A stretch of DNA of 64,000 nucleotides from Cognatishimia activa. Lineage in GTDB: Bacteria; Pseudomonadota; Alphaproteobacteria; Rhodobacterales; Rhodobacteraceae. The position numbers were made by a program, and so were the translations under genes. The notes below the pieces were generated by a model. The model was not told where the DNA came from. It worked only from the letters and a program-made list of their open reading frames with translations, and did no database searches. Below are positions 1 to 8,259 of the stretch, piece by piece (the first letter of the stretch is position 1; every line of letters starts with the position of its first letter). The stretch covers positions 2,046,001-2,110,000 of the forward strand of contig NZ_CP060010.1 in the NCBI RefSeq assembly GCF_017798205.1, given 5' to 3'.

Positions 1-2
1 GC

Positions 3-455
3 GTGATTTGGGTTCCCGATGGCCAGACGATGTTCACGGGAGATATCGTTGAAAAGCACTCCGCGTGTTATTGTGGCGATGGCCATTTCGCAGATTGGGG
101 CAAAACTCTTGATCGGGTGAAAGCTTACGACCCGCAATTCATTGCACCAGGTCGTGGTGATGCGCTGGTTGGTCGTACGGCCGTAGAAGAGGCGATCGAG
201 CTCACCCGAGATTTTGTAGACTCAACATTCCAGCCAGCGGCAAAGGTTGCAGCTCGGGGGGGATCTTTGAAAGATGCATGGGATGCGGTTCGGGCTGAAT
301 GTGATCCTAAGTTCAAAGACTATGCCATTTACGAGCACTGCCTGCCTTTCAACGTTGCTCGCGCATACGACGAAGCGCGGGGCATCGACACACCGCGGGT
401 GTGGACGGCTGAGCGCGATCTTGAAATGTGGGAAGCCCTTCAAGGGGGCGCATAG
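3..455 (+). CDS. MBL-fold metallo-hydrolase, C-terminal part (5' end outside window)
   Basis: The frame is open to the left edge, so the GTG at position 3 is probably not the true start and the gene begins upstream. The visible 150 residues keep the late part of a metallo-beta-lactamase fold: the FTGDIV strand, which carries the bridging aspartate of the family, and an FIAPGRG segment followed by a helical tail. The N-terminal HxHxDH zinc motif must lie outside the window. The stop codon abuts the ATG of the next gene with no gap, which indicates translational coupling to the FAD monooxygenase. The association suggests hydrolysis of a lactone, ester or thioester made by or fed to that enzyme. 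The substrate is unknown. Confidence 0.75.
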   Translation: MIWVPDGQTMFTGDIVEKHSACYCGDGHFADWGKTLDRVKAYDPQFIAPGRGDALVGRTAVEEAIELTRDFVDSTFQPAAKVAARGGSLKDAWDAVRAECDPKFKDYAIYEHCLPFNVARAYDEARGIDTPRVWTAERDLEMWEALQGGA

Positions 456-2072
456 ATGGTCAAAGAGCGCTACCAAACCGCGTTTCAGCTTTACCCATAC
501 AAACAAGTTGGTGATCAGTCTGCGGCGACAGTGCGCCGCAATTCCGTTGTTATCGTTGGCGGGGGTCCCGTTGGCCTGAGCCTTGCTTTGGATCTTGGGA
601 AAAAAGGTACAGAGTGTTTGCTCTTAGATGATCACGACGGCGTGGGTATGGGAAGCCGTGCGATCTGTTTTGCAAAACGCACCTTGGAAATTTGTGACCG
701 CCTGGGATGCGGAGAGCAAATGGTAAACAAAGGCGTGGTTTGGAACATCGGTCGGGTGTATCGCAACGAGCGCGAGATATACAATTTTGACCTGCTGCCT
801 GAAGAGGGGCACAAAAATCCCGCCTTTATCAACTTGCAGCAGCCTTACTTTGAAAAGTTCATTGTCGAAGAAATTCGGGCACAGCAATCCAAAGGAGCAC
901 CGATCGAGATTCGTGGGAAAAACTGCTTAATAGGTCTCACGCAAAAAGGCGATCACGTCTTGCTGGACGTTGATACACCAGATGGCCCCTATCAAATAGA
1001 AGCAGAGTACGTCGTTGCTTGCGACGGCGCTTCGTCTCCGACGCGTGAACTGCTGGGCTTGGGTTTTGAAGGGCGTGTGTTTGAAGACAATTTCCTAATT
1101 GCCGACATTAAGATGAAGGCCGACTTCCCGGTCGAACGTCGTTTTTGGTTTGACCCACCCTTCAATCGCGGTGAAACGGCATTGCTTCACAAACAGCCCG
1201 ATGATGTCTGGAGATTAGATTTCCAATTGGGGTGGGGCATCGACCGCCGCGCGGAAATGGACCCAGAGAAAATCAAGTCCCGAGTTTCGGCTATGATTGG
1301 GCGGGATATCGAGTTTGAACTCGTATGGACATCGATCTACACATTTCGCTGCGCAACCATGGAAAAATATCGACACGGACGTGTATTCTTTGCCGGTGAC
1401 AGTGCGCACCAAGTTAGTCCATTTGGAGCGCGCGGGTGTAACGGTGGCATCCAAGATAGTGACAATTTGGCTTGGAAACTTGCGATGGTCCTAAAGGGTC
1501 AAGCAGATGACGCCTTGTTGGATAGCTATCACGAAGAGCGCAAGTATGGCGCAGAAGAAAACATTTCCAACTCGAGTAGGACCGCAGACTTTTTGACGCC
1601 ACGCAACACCGCGCACGCGCTGTTTCGGGACGCGGTGTTAGATCTTGTCGAGGACTTCGAATTTGCGCGTCCGCTGGTGAATTCTGGTCGGCTTTCGAAC
1701 CCGTGTACCTACGACGGTTCTTCACTGAATAGCCCGGATGCTCTGCCGAATGGACCTGCGCGCACGCGACCAGGAAGCCCTTTGCCCGACGCGCCCTTGG
1801 AAGAGGGCTTTCTGTTGGACAGGATGTCCTCAGGCTGCTTCTCGGTATTGGGGATAAACTGTGATCTACCAGAAAGCATCGCAATTGGGGCGGATACGAT
1901 ATCTTGCCTGTCGCTGAAGGCCGATGACGGCCTTCTGGCCGAGCGTTTTCTGGGTCAGGGCGAAAGCGCAGTTTTGCTAATCCGACCTGACCAGCATGTT
2001 GCAGCGCGGTGGCCGGCACTGGATGTCACTGCTCTAGAGCTTGCAATGAAAACGGCAACCGCGAGGAATTAA
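456..2072 (+). CDS. FAD-dependent aromatic-ring monooxygenase (PheA/TfdB/MhpA family)
   Basis: The 538-residue protein has the class A flavin monooxygenase signature. The Rossmann motif VVIVGGGPVG lies at residues 31-40, the DG motif (CDGASSP) near 190, and the GD motif (FFAGDSAHQVSPFGARG) near 310-325 followed by the typical GGIQDSDNLAWKL helix. The C-terminal 120 residues match the thioredoxin-like tail of the phenol hydroxylase/MhpA group, ending in RPDQHVAARW. Such enzymes use NAD(P)H and oxygen to hydroxylate phenolic substrates; the actual ring is not deducible here. The ATG directly follows the stop of the MBL hydrolase gene, and a DUF2783 gene follows after 3 bases, giving a three-gene unit often seen in roseobacters. 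Confidence 0.85.
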   Translation: MVKERYQTAFQLYPYKQVGDQSAATVRRNSVVIVGGGPVGLSLALDLGKKGTECLLLDDHDGVGMGSRAICFAKRTLEICDRLGCGEQMVNKGVVWNIGRVYRNEREIYNFDLLPEEGHKNPAFINLQQPYFEKFIVEEIRAQQSKGAPIEIRGKNCLIGLTQKGDHVLLDVDTPDGPYQIEAEYVVACDGASSPTRELLGLGFEGRVFEDNFLIADIKMKADFPVERRFWFDPPFNRGETALLHKQPDDVWRLDFQLGWGIDRRAEMDPEKIKSRVSAMIGRDIEFELVWTSIYTFRCATMEKYRHGRVFFAGDSAHQVSPFGARGCNGGIQDSDNLAWKLAMVLKGQADDALLDSYHEERKYGAEENISNSSRTADFLTPRNTAHALFRDAVLDLVEDFEFARPLVNSGRLSNPCTYDGSSLNSPDALPNGPARTRPGSPLPDAPLEEGFLLDRMSSGCFSVLGINCDLPESIAIGADTISCLSLKADDGLLAERFLGQGESAVLLIRPDQHVAARWPALDVTALELAMKTATARN

Positions 2073-2075
2073 CTT

Positions 2076-2279
2076 ATGGCAAAGCTTATTCTGTCGCCCA
2101 ATTTAGAAGACGCAGACGGGTTCTACGAAGCACTATTGAACGTGCACGAGGGGCTTGAGGACGAAGAAACACATGCTCTCAATGCTCGACTGGTTCTGGT
2201 TCTTGCAAATCACATCGGCAACAACGAAATATTGGCAGACGCGATAGCTGCGTCTGCCGAAGCCCTAAAATCGAGATGA
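2076..2279 (+). CDS. DUF2783 small protein
   Basis: This 67-residue acidic, helical protein begins MAKLILSPNLEDADGFYEAL and resembles the DUF2783 family, short alphaproteobacterial proteins that usually sit directly behind an FAD monooxygenase gene. Here it starts 3 bases after the monooxygenase stop. No signal peptide, membrane segment or metal motif is visible. A role as accessory or stabilising subunit of the monooxygenase is inferred from the constant neighbourhood only. Family assignment is from recognition of the sequence pattern and length. Confidence 0.7.
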   Translation: MAKLILSPNLEDADGFYEALLNVHEGLEDEETHALNARLVLVLANHIGNNEILADAIAASAEALKSR

Positions 2280-2408
2280 TTTTCTTTTCTCTGTTTCGAG
2301 GAATTGCGTAGCCGCGCTGAGGCAGATTACGATTTGTCCATCGGGAAATAGGCTTGCATGTGCCCAGCTTGTTTTTCACAGGGCAATCCGGAGCCAATGG
2401 TACAAAAC

Positions 2409-2523
2409 TGATCAGCCCAACTTGTGAGGTCCAGTTTGACCGATAGTGGATTATTGGCCTGGGTTCCATCGGGACGATGGTTTCCGGGGCCGATGGGCGG
2501 TAGCCCAATGCACTGTGTGGTCG
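2409..2523 (-). pseudogene. C-terminal remnant of an IS3/IS481-type transposase
   Basis: On the minus strand a short stretch encodes RPHSALGYRPSAPETIVPM, which is the hallmark end of DDE transposases of the IS3/IS481 type. Only about the last 30-40 residues remain; the catalytic DDE core is absent. The sequence TGATCAGCCC at 2409-2418, on the side beyond the C-terminus, looks like an old insertion-sequence end. The longer minus-strand open frame (2179-2556) runs past this into DUF2783 antisense and is not a gene. The scar lies between the monooxygenase unit and the universal stress protein operon and marks a past rearrangement. Confidence 0.6.
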
Positions 2524-2557
2524 TTTCGGTCTCGTAGTTCGTCTCCTTTGCTGCAAA

Positions 2558-2800
2558 ATGCTTTCAAAAGAGCGACATCAAACCGCAACACGTCCAAATC
2601 TAGCGAGTGATCCAGATGAGATGCTGAACTTGATCAATGACCCTGTGCACAAAGATGAACAAGACTATCTGATAGATCTTTTGAACAAGCGTCCAGACGA
2701 AATGCGCCCCATCCAAACGCAAGTCGGGATGGCAAAGGGTTTAGTCACCCAGGCATTTCAAGTGTCATCGTCGGTCCGTGCCAAAGCAATTGCAACATAG
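2558..2800 (+). CDS. Hypothetical protein, possibly a gene fragment
   Basis: This 80-residue ORF begins just beside the transposase remnant. It is hydrophilic (DPDEMLNLINDPVHKDEQDY) with no recognisable domain, signal peptide or membrane segment, and no clear ribosome binding site precedes the ATG. Because it starts at the insertion-sequence scar it may be the surviving piece of a disrupted gene. I do not recognise it. It could also be non-coding, though its composition is more protein-like than that of the shadow frames around it. Confidence 0.3.
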   Translation: MLSKERHQTATRPNLASDPDEMLNLINDPVHKDEQDYLIDLLNKRPDEMRPIQTQVGMAKGLVTQAFQVSSSVRAKAIAT

Positions 2801-2841
2801 TGCGCGCACCAATACCAACGCAAAAGTAGGGGAAGCCAATC

Positions 2842-3252
2842 CTACCGGGTGCGATGCACGTGAACGGCGCAGGCCGCGTGGCGAACAACTTTGGCAGCCG
2901 TAGAGCCCATCAAAAAATCGCTGACGCCCGGTTTGTGGGACCCGATCACGATACAATCAAACTGCCCGTTGTCGGCATACTCGATGATCGAGCGATAGGC
3001 ATGGCCGTTTATGACTTCTGCCTTCACGCCCTCCAGATCCTGTGTTTTTTGCTTCAACAACTTCTCAGCAGCATCGAGGCCATATTCGATTGCATCCTCG
3101 CGCAAATAGGTGCTGACGGTGCCGCGCGGGATTTCATAGACATGAAGGGCCGTGATTTCACCGCCCTCCGACAACAACGCTTGAGCGGCTCCCAAAGTTT
3201 GTGGGGAAATGCCGTGGTCCAGTGCCAAAGGTACGAGTATCTTTTTATACAT
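2842..3252 (-). CDS. Universal stress protein (UspA family)
   Basis: The 136-residue protein starts MYKKILVPLALDHG and carries the ATP-binding Usp signature near the C-terminus: GSHKPG, then nine residues to GST (about residues 105-120), which fits the G-2X-G-9X-G(S/T) pattern. It is a single-domain cytoplasmic Usp of normal length. It lies 40 bases downstream of the HisD-family gene on the same strand and so probably ends the TRAP transporter operon. A Usp encoded with a TRAP transporter is known elsewhere: TeaD beside the ectoine transporter TeaABC modulates uptake. A similar regulatory role here is inference. Confidence 0.88.
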   Translation of the reverse strand: MYKKILVPLALDHGISPQTLGAAQALLSEGGEITALHVYEIPRGTVSTYLREDAIEYGLDAAEKLLKQKTQDLEGVKAEVINGHAYRSIIEYADNGQFDCIVIGSHKPGVSDFLMGSTAAKVVRHAACAVHVHRTR

Positions 3253-3292
3253 CCGTTGCCCTTTCTATTTGATGAACGAAAACTCCGCTGGC

Positions 3293-4600
3293 TTAGCCCT
3301 CAGCGCTAAGATCAAAGTTCTCGGTTGGGAAATATTTCGCCAAACGGACGTCCGCCGCCAAGGCATGGCCCTCCATGCCTTCCAGCCGCGAAATTCGCGC
3401 TGTGGCTTGGGCGACTTGCTTGGCACCTTCGCGGGTAGCGCGTTGCCAAGTGACGATCTTCATGAATTTGTGCACGCTTAAGCCGCCCGTGTAGCTGGCC
3501 GCACCGGAGGTTGGCAGCACGTGGTTCGTGCCAGCCGCCTTGTCGCCATAGGACACGGTGGTTTCTTCACCCAAGAACAAAGAGCCATAGCAGCTCAGTC
3601 GCTCTAGCCACCAATCCAGGTCCGCGGCCTGCACGGTAAGGTGCTCTGGCGCATAGTCGTCAGAGGTGGCAGCCATTTCTTCGCGGTCGTCGCAAACAAT
3701 GACTTCCGCATAATCGCGCCACGCGGCTTCGGCGTTTTCGCGGTTCAGGTCTGGCAGCTTGGCGATCAGGTCGGGCACCCGGGCCAACACGTCTTCAGCC
3801 AGAGGCTGATCATCGGTGACCAGCCAAACCGGAGAGTTATAGCCATGCTCTGCCTGACTGACCAAATCGGTCGCGACGATATGCGGATCTGCATCTTTGT
3901 CAGCAAGGATGAGGCTGTCCGTCGGGCCTGCGATCATGTCGATGCCAACGCGACCATAAAGCGTACGTTTGGCCTCTGCCACGAACTGGTTGCCCGGGCC
4001 GACGATGATATTGGCTTTGGGCTGACCAAAGAGGCCGAAGGCCATGGACGCCACGCCCTGAACGCCTCCGATGGCCATGATTTTATCTGCGCCACAGACA
4101 TGGGCGGCATAGACAATCGCGGGATAGAGCCCGACACCGGGCTGCGGGGCAGAGCAGACGGTAATGTGCTCGCAGCCCGCCACTTTGGCTGTGGTCACAG
4201 TCATGATGGCACTGGCGATGTGTCGATAGCGACCTGCGGGCACGTAACAGCCCGCCGCTGCCACTGGGATCGCTTTTTGACCAGCTATGAAGCCCGGGTT
4301 CACCTCGTACTCTACGTCAGACACCGTGCCCTTTTGCACTTCGGCAAAACGGCGGATGTTGTCGCGGGCAAAGAGGATATCTTCTTTCAGCTTCTCGGGC
4401 ACAAGCGCGCTTGCGGCCTCGATTTCCTCGGGTGTCAGCTGCACATTGCCGTCGTATTTGTCGAACTTTTTCGCGTATTCCAGCGCAGCTTCTTCACCGC
4501 GTTCTTCAATGTCCGCAAGGATGCCAGCAACGATGGCCGTCGTCTCGCCTGCGTCAGAACGCGAGGTTAGAGCAGCCTTTTTCAGATAGTTTCGTGCCAT
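3293..4600 (-). CDS. HisD-family zinc-dependent dehydrogenase (HpsN-like rather than histidine biosynthesis)
   Basis: The 435-residue protein belongs to the histidinol dehydrogenase family. The metal ligands of E. coli HisD correspond to Gln249, His252, Asp353 and His412 here, and the catalytic Glu-His pair is kept as E319-H320 in YAPEHL. A good ribosome binding site (AAGGAC) precedes the ATG. The context is not histidine biosynthesis: it sits between a TerC-like gene and a universal stress gene in a TRAP transporter operon. HisD homologues in such settings include HpsN, which oxidises 2,3-dihydroxypropane-1-sulfonate to sulfolactate with NAD. Whether this protein uses that sulfonate or another polyol-like substrate cannot be decided from sequence. 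Confidence 0.82.
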   Translation of the reverse strand: MARNYLKKAALTSRSDAGETTAIVAGILADIEERGEEAALEYAKKFDKYDGNVQLTPEEIEAASALVPEKLKEDILFARDNIRRFAEVQKGTVSDVEYEVNPGFIAGQKAIPVAAAGCYVPAGRYRHIASAIMTVTTAKVAGCEHITVCSAPQPGVGLYPAIVYAAHVCGADKIMAIGGVQGVASMAFGLFGQPKANIIVGPGNQFVAEAKRTLYGRVGIDMIAGPTDSLILADKDADPHIVATDLVSQAEHGYNSPVWLVTDDQPLAEDVLARVPDLIAKLPDLNRENAEAAWRDYAEVIVCDDREEMAATSDDYAPEHLTVQAADLDWWLERLSCYGSLFLGEETTVSYGDKAAGTNHVLPTSGAASYTGGLSVHKFMKIVTWQRATREGAKQVAQATARISRLEGMEGHALAADVRLAKYFPTENFDLSAEG

Positions 4601-4626
4601 AGGCCCGTCCTTTTCTTGGCGAAAGC

Positions 4627-5673
4627 TTAGGCTTCCCGTTTGTTGTGAATAATAGAGGCGTAAAAGGCCAAGCCGATCAGGCCGATGCCGACGCCTCCGG
4701 TGATGAGTTCATGCACATGGGTCAGCGATTGCAGGAACATGACAATCGACAGTGCAAAGATGGAATAAAAGGCGCCGTGTTCGAGATAGCGGAACTCGGC
4801 CAGCGTGCCGCGTTCCACCAGCATGATGGTCATAGAGCGCACATACATCGCGCCAATGCCCAGACCGATGGCGATCAAGAGGATATTGGCGGTCAAAGCA
4901 AAGGCCCCGATGACCCCGTCAAACGAGAAACTTGCATCCAAGACCTCGAGGTACAGGAACGCACCCAGCCCGCCTTTGGCCCCGATTTCAGCAGTCTTAC
5001 CCGCAATATTGTCGAGGTATGTGCCAAGACCGTCCACCAAGGTGAAAACCAACAGGCCCATGACCGCAGAGGTTAGGAAGGGCGCAAGCTTATAGTCAGG
5101 CAGATACTGGGCGATGATCAGGACAATCACGAGGACCAACGCGATCTCAAAGCCTCTGATAGAGCCCCATTTGCGCAGCTGACGCTCAACGCTTTTGACC
5201 CAATCCACCGACTTGTCTTCGTCAATAAAGAACTTGAGCGCCACCATCATCAGGAAGGTGCCGCCAAAGGCCGAGATCGGCCCATGCGCATGGCCGATGA
5301 TCCGCGAGTATTCATCCGGATCCGCGAGCGCGAGATGCATGGCCGCAAAAGGATTGATCCAGGCAAAAATTGCAACAATCGCCAGCGGAAAGACGATCCG
5401 CATGCCAAAGACCGCAATCAAAATTCCCCAGGTCAGAAAACGTCTTTGCCAGACCGGCGTCATCTCTTCGAGCTTGTTGGCATTGACGATCGCATTGTCA
5501 AAAGACAACGCGATCTCTAGTGCCGCCAGAACCGCCCCCACAAAGAGGAAGGACATGATGCCCCGCATGTCTCCCTCGGTGGCAAAGCCGAGCCACCCAG
5601 AGAGCCCCAGACCGATCACCGTCACGATGAGCGGCCATTTGAGGTAGGACACAGTGCTGCGTTGTGCGCTCAT
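4627..5673 (-). CDS. DUF475/TerC-superfamily integral membrane protein
   Basis: The 348-residue protein has about nine predicted membrane helices and the two characteristic acidic intramembrane motifs of the TerC superfamily, SFDNA at residues 57-61 and a later SFDGV. This identifies the DUF475 branch. Family members are linked to metal ion efflux or tellurite resistance, but few have a known substrate. The ATG lies 3 bases after the stop of the TRAP permease, so the two are transcribed together and probably translationally coupled. Its placement in a catabolic transporter operon suggests ion or product export coupled to substrate oxidation, which is speculation. Confidence 0.82.
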   Translation of the reverse strand: MSAQRSTVSYLKWPLIVTVIGLGLSGWLGFATEGDMRGIMSFLFVGAVLAALEIALSFDNAIVNANKLEEMTPVWQRRFLTWGILIAVFGMRIVFPLAIVAIFAWINPFAAMHLALADPDEYSRIIGHAHGPISAFGGTFLMMVALKFFIDEDKSVDWVKSVERQLRKWGSIRGFEIALVLVIVLIIAQYLPDYKLAPFLTSAVMGLLVFTLVDGLGTYLDNIAGKTAEIGAKGGLGAFLYLEVLDASFSFDGVIGAFALTANILLIAIGLGIGAMYVRSMTIMLVERGTLAEFRYLEHGAFYSIFALSIVMFLQSLTHVHELITGGVGIGLIGLAFYASIIHNKREA

Positions 5674-5676
5674 GTC

Positions 5677-8145
5677 TTAGTTCCCCGACATGACTTCTGG
5701 GAGCCAGAGCACGAGTTGCGGGAAGAGGAACAGCAAGATCAGACCAAAGAGCTGCACCAACATGAACTGCATCATGCCTAGATAGATGTCCTTAAGATCC
5801 CAGTTCGGCACAACGCCCTTCAGGAAGTAGGCCGAGAGCGCCACAGGCGGCGAGAGCCAGGCGGTTTGCAAGTTCACCGCAACCAGGATCCCGAACCAGA
5901 CCATCATGTCATAGCGATCCAGCCCATAGACATCGAGCGCCTCAACAGTTGGCAGAAGGATCGGAACAACGATCAGAACGATCGGCACCCACTCCAGCGG
6001 CCAACCCAAAAGGAAGATCAGCGCCATCACGAGGATCAGGATCAGATAGGGTGACATATCCAGACCCAGCAGGAGTTCTGTCATCATCTTAGGTGTTCCA
6101 AGAGCCGAGAACTGCGCACCAAAGAAGTTGGACGCGGCCACAAGGAACATGATCAGAACCGTGATCTCGAGCGCTTTGATCAGGCTGTCAAAGAAGCTTG
6201 GGATCGTGAACTTGCGATAGCCAATCGACAGAAGGATCGCACCAAAGGCCCCCATCGCCGCGGCTTCTGCAGGGGTTGCGAGACCCAAGAGGATCGAACC
6301 CAAAGCAAAGGAGATCAGGATGGTGGGTGGCATGAGGCCGGCAAAGAACTCATCCCACAGATCCGAGAAGTAGAAGGAGTCATCGGCTTCGCGGCTGTAG
6401 ATCGGACGCCCCAAGATCGCCAAGAGCACGGTGAAGGCTCCGAAGATCGTGGACCAGATCGGCAGCTCGCCGCCCGCCATATTCGCGGTGATCATATAGA
6501 GGTGGAAGATGACCGCGATTGGCACGACGATGCGCAGCACGTTCAGGCGACGGTAAGCCGCGTAAGCGACTGCCAGAACAATCGCCAGAACGATCAGCCC
6601 CGCGAAGGGCACGGTGCCAGCGAAGGCGCCACCAAGGCTCAGACCAAAGACACGGCAAACCGTCAGAACAACTAGACAGATCAGGGCAACCTCTGCGCCA
6701 TAGAACTTTGACGTCTCTGGTTGGTCTTCGTCGGCCAAAATCGGGCCGAGTTCAGGGTTCAACCAGCAGCGCCCCAATGTGTAGAGCAGATAGAGCGACG
6801 CCAACAACGCGCCCGGAATGAACGCCCCCCGGAACAGGTCGAGCGTCGAGACCTCAAGCACAGGCCCCATAACGATCAACATGATCGACGGCGGGATCAG
6901 AATGCCGAGCGTACCACCCGCTGTGATCGTACCGGCGGCAAGCTGCACGTTATAGCCAGACCGGCTCATCGTTGCGCCCGCCATGATGCCCAAGAGCGTC
7001 ACTGACGCGCCCACGATACCGGTGGCCGCTGCAAAGATCGTCGACACGATCAGAACCGCAATGAACAAGGCGCCGCGCACCCGCGCCATGATCATCTGGA
7101 TCGAGGCAAAGAGCCGCTCCATCAGACCGGCGGCTTCCATCACGATCCCCATGAGGACAAACAGTGGCACCGCCATCAGCTGGTCATTCAGCATGGTGGA
7201 GTTGGTGTTCAGCGTCATCAGCAGGGTGGTGAGCTTAAAGTTCGCACCCCAGATGCCGAAAACAAAGGCCAAGAAGATCAGCGTGAAGGAAATCGGGAAG
7301 CCGATGAAGATCACGAAGAGCATCGCAAAGAGCATGATCAGACCGATGGTCGGTTTGTCCAGCTCCGGACGCGCGCTCATAACACCAGTGAACCATTCGC
7401 CACCCGGCACCAGTTGAGGTGCAAAGATCGCAAGGATCAGCCATGCCAGTGCAATCACATAGACGGGCAGGGCGCGGACAAACAGCTTCTCGCGCTCTTT
7501 GCCCATCTTATGGAAGGCTCGGAAAATCTCGGGAATACCCTGCAGCATCAAGAGGAAGCCACCGACCGGCATCGCAGTCCGTGCTGGCCACAGCAGCGGG
7601 CCCCATGCACTGTCAATCGCCATCGTCTCGCCCGTAGAATAGGCAAGCCACCAGAATTGGCTGGCAACGATGGTGAAGAAAATCATCGAAGGCATGAAGA
7701 ACAAGAGGTACAGCAAGGCATCCACTGTCGCCTGCGTCTTGCTCGACCAGTTCCTGTAAAGGAAATCGGCGCGAATATGCACACCGCGCATCAGGCCATA
7801 GCCCGCGGCGGCCATAAAGAGCACGCCCGCAATCATCCGGCTGGTGTCATAGACCCACAGCGTTGGCCCTAAACCCAAAGAACGGGCAAGGTCTTCGAAC
7901 CCGGCATCCTGCAGGATCGCAAAGGAGTTCCGGGAAATAACCTCATAAACCACCACAACAATCAGCGGCACCATCAACAGCGCGATGATCTGACCGGCGC
8001 GATAGTTGATGACGTCAATGGCCGCCGTAATCGGGCGTTGCCAGGCCGACATGTCCTCGGGCGTTTCTCCCGGAGCTTCAGCGCGTCGTTCGGCAATCAG
8101 CTCGTCAGCTATTTCCAGATCTTCTGGATTTGGTTCGTCAGCCAT
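5677..8145 (-). CDS. Fused TRAP transporter permease (DctQ-DctM, with extra membrane insert)
   Basis: The 822-residue start (MADEPNPEDLEIADEL) is chosen because GGGAGGG lies 6 bases before it; the frame is open 11 codons further. Residues 40-220 form a four-helix DctQ-type small subunit. From about 225 the DctM large subunit follows, with its typical LFVIFIGFPISFTLIF and ATGIVGASVTLLGI segments. The DctM part is interrupted around residues 470-600 by an additional hydrophobic block (about four helices) before the family pattern resumes at LATPAEAAAMGAFGA. Such long fused permeases occur in marine bacteria. It imports a small organic anion with the periplasmic protein encoded directly upstream. 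Confidence 0.9.
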   Translation of the reverse strand: MADEPNPEDLEIADELIAERRAEAPGETPEDMSAWQRPITAAIDVINYRAGQIIALLMVPLIVVVVYEVISRNSFAILQDAGFEDLARSLGLGPTLWVYDTSRMIAGVLFMAAAGYGLMRGVHIRADFLYRNWSSKTQATVDALLYLLFFMPSMIFFTIVASQFWWLAYSTGETMAIDSAWGPLLWPARTAMPVGGFLLMLQGIPEIFRAFHKMGKEREKLFVRALPVYVIALAWLILAIFAPQLVPGGEWFTGVMSARPELDKPTIGLIMLFAMLFVIFIGFPISFTLIFLAFVFGIWGANFKLTTLLMTLNTNSTMLNDQLMAVPLFVLMGIVMEAAGLMERLFASIQMIMARVRGALFIAVLIVSTIFAAATGIVGASVTLLGIMAGATMSRSGYNVQLAAGTITAGGTLGILIPPSIMLIVMGPVLEVSTLDLFRGAFIPGALLASLYLLYTLGRCWLNPELGPILADEDQPETSKFYGAEVALICLVVLTVCRVFGLSLGGAFAGTVPFAGLIVLAIVLAVAYAAYRRLNVLRIVVPIAVIFHLYMITANMAGGELPIWSTIFGAFTVLLAILGRPIYSREADDSFYFSDLWDEFFAGLMPPTILISFALGSILLGLATPAEAAAMGAFGAILLSIGYRKFTIPSFFDSLIKALEITVLIMFLVAASNFFGAQFSALGTPKMMTELLLGLDMSPYLILILVMALIFLLGWPLEWVPIVLIVVPILLPTVEALDVYGLDRYDMMVWFGILVAVNLQTAWLSPPVALSAYFLKGVVPNWDLKDIYLGMMQFMLVQLFGLILLFLFPQLVLWLPEVMSGN

Positions 8146-8228
8146 GTGGTTCCCTCCCCAAGCCGTGGATTTGCCCACGGCATTCTTTTGGCCAAAACGC
8201 CCCCAAGAGGCGCTTTGAGCAAAAGAAC

Positions 8229-8252
8229 GGCCGGGCCCCGAAAGGCCCGGCC
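8229..8252 (-). terminator. Intra-operon stem-loop between TRAP binding protein and permease genes
   Basis: GGCCGGGCC at 8229-8237 and its perfect complement at 8244-8252 form a 9-bp GC-only stem with a 6-base loop. It lies 8 bases after the stop of the TRAP binding-protein gene (minus strand) and is followed on that strand by a short T-rich stretch. Within an operon, such a hairpin would act as a partial terminator or mRNA stabiliser that keeps binding-protein levels above permease levels. Confidence 0.7.
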
Positions 8253-8259
8253 AATGTGA

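Noticed and set aside
3293-4600. Assignment as hisD of histidine biosynthesis
   Set aside because: All zinc and catalytic residues are present, but the operon is a TRAP transporter catabolic unit and the histidine genes of this window (hisZ, hisG) lie 56 kb away. The HpsN-like reading is preferred, not proven.
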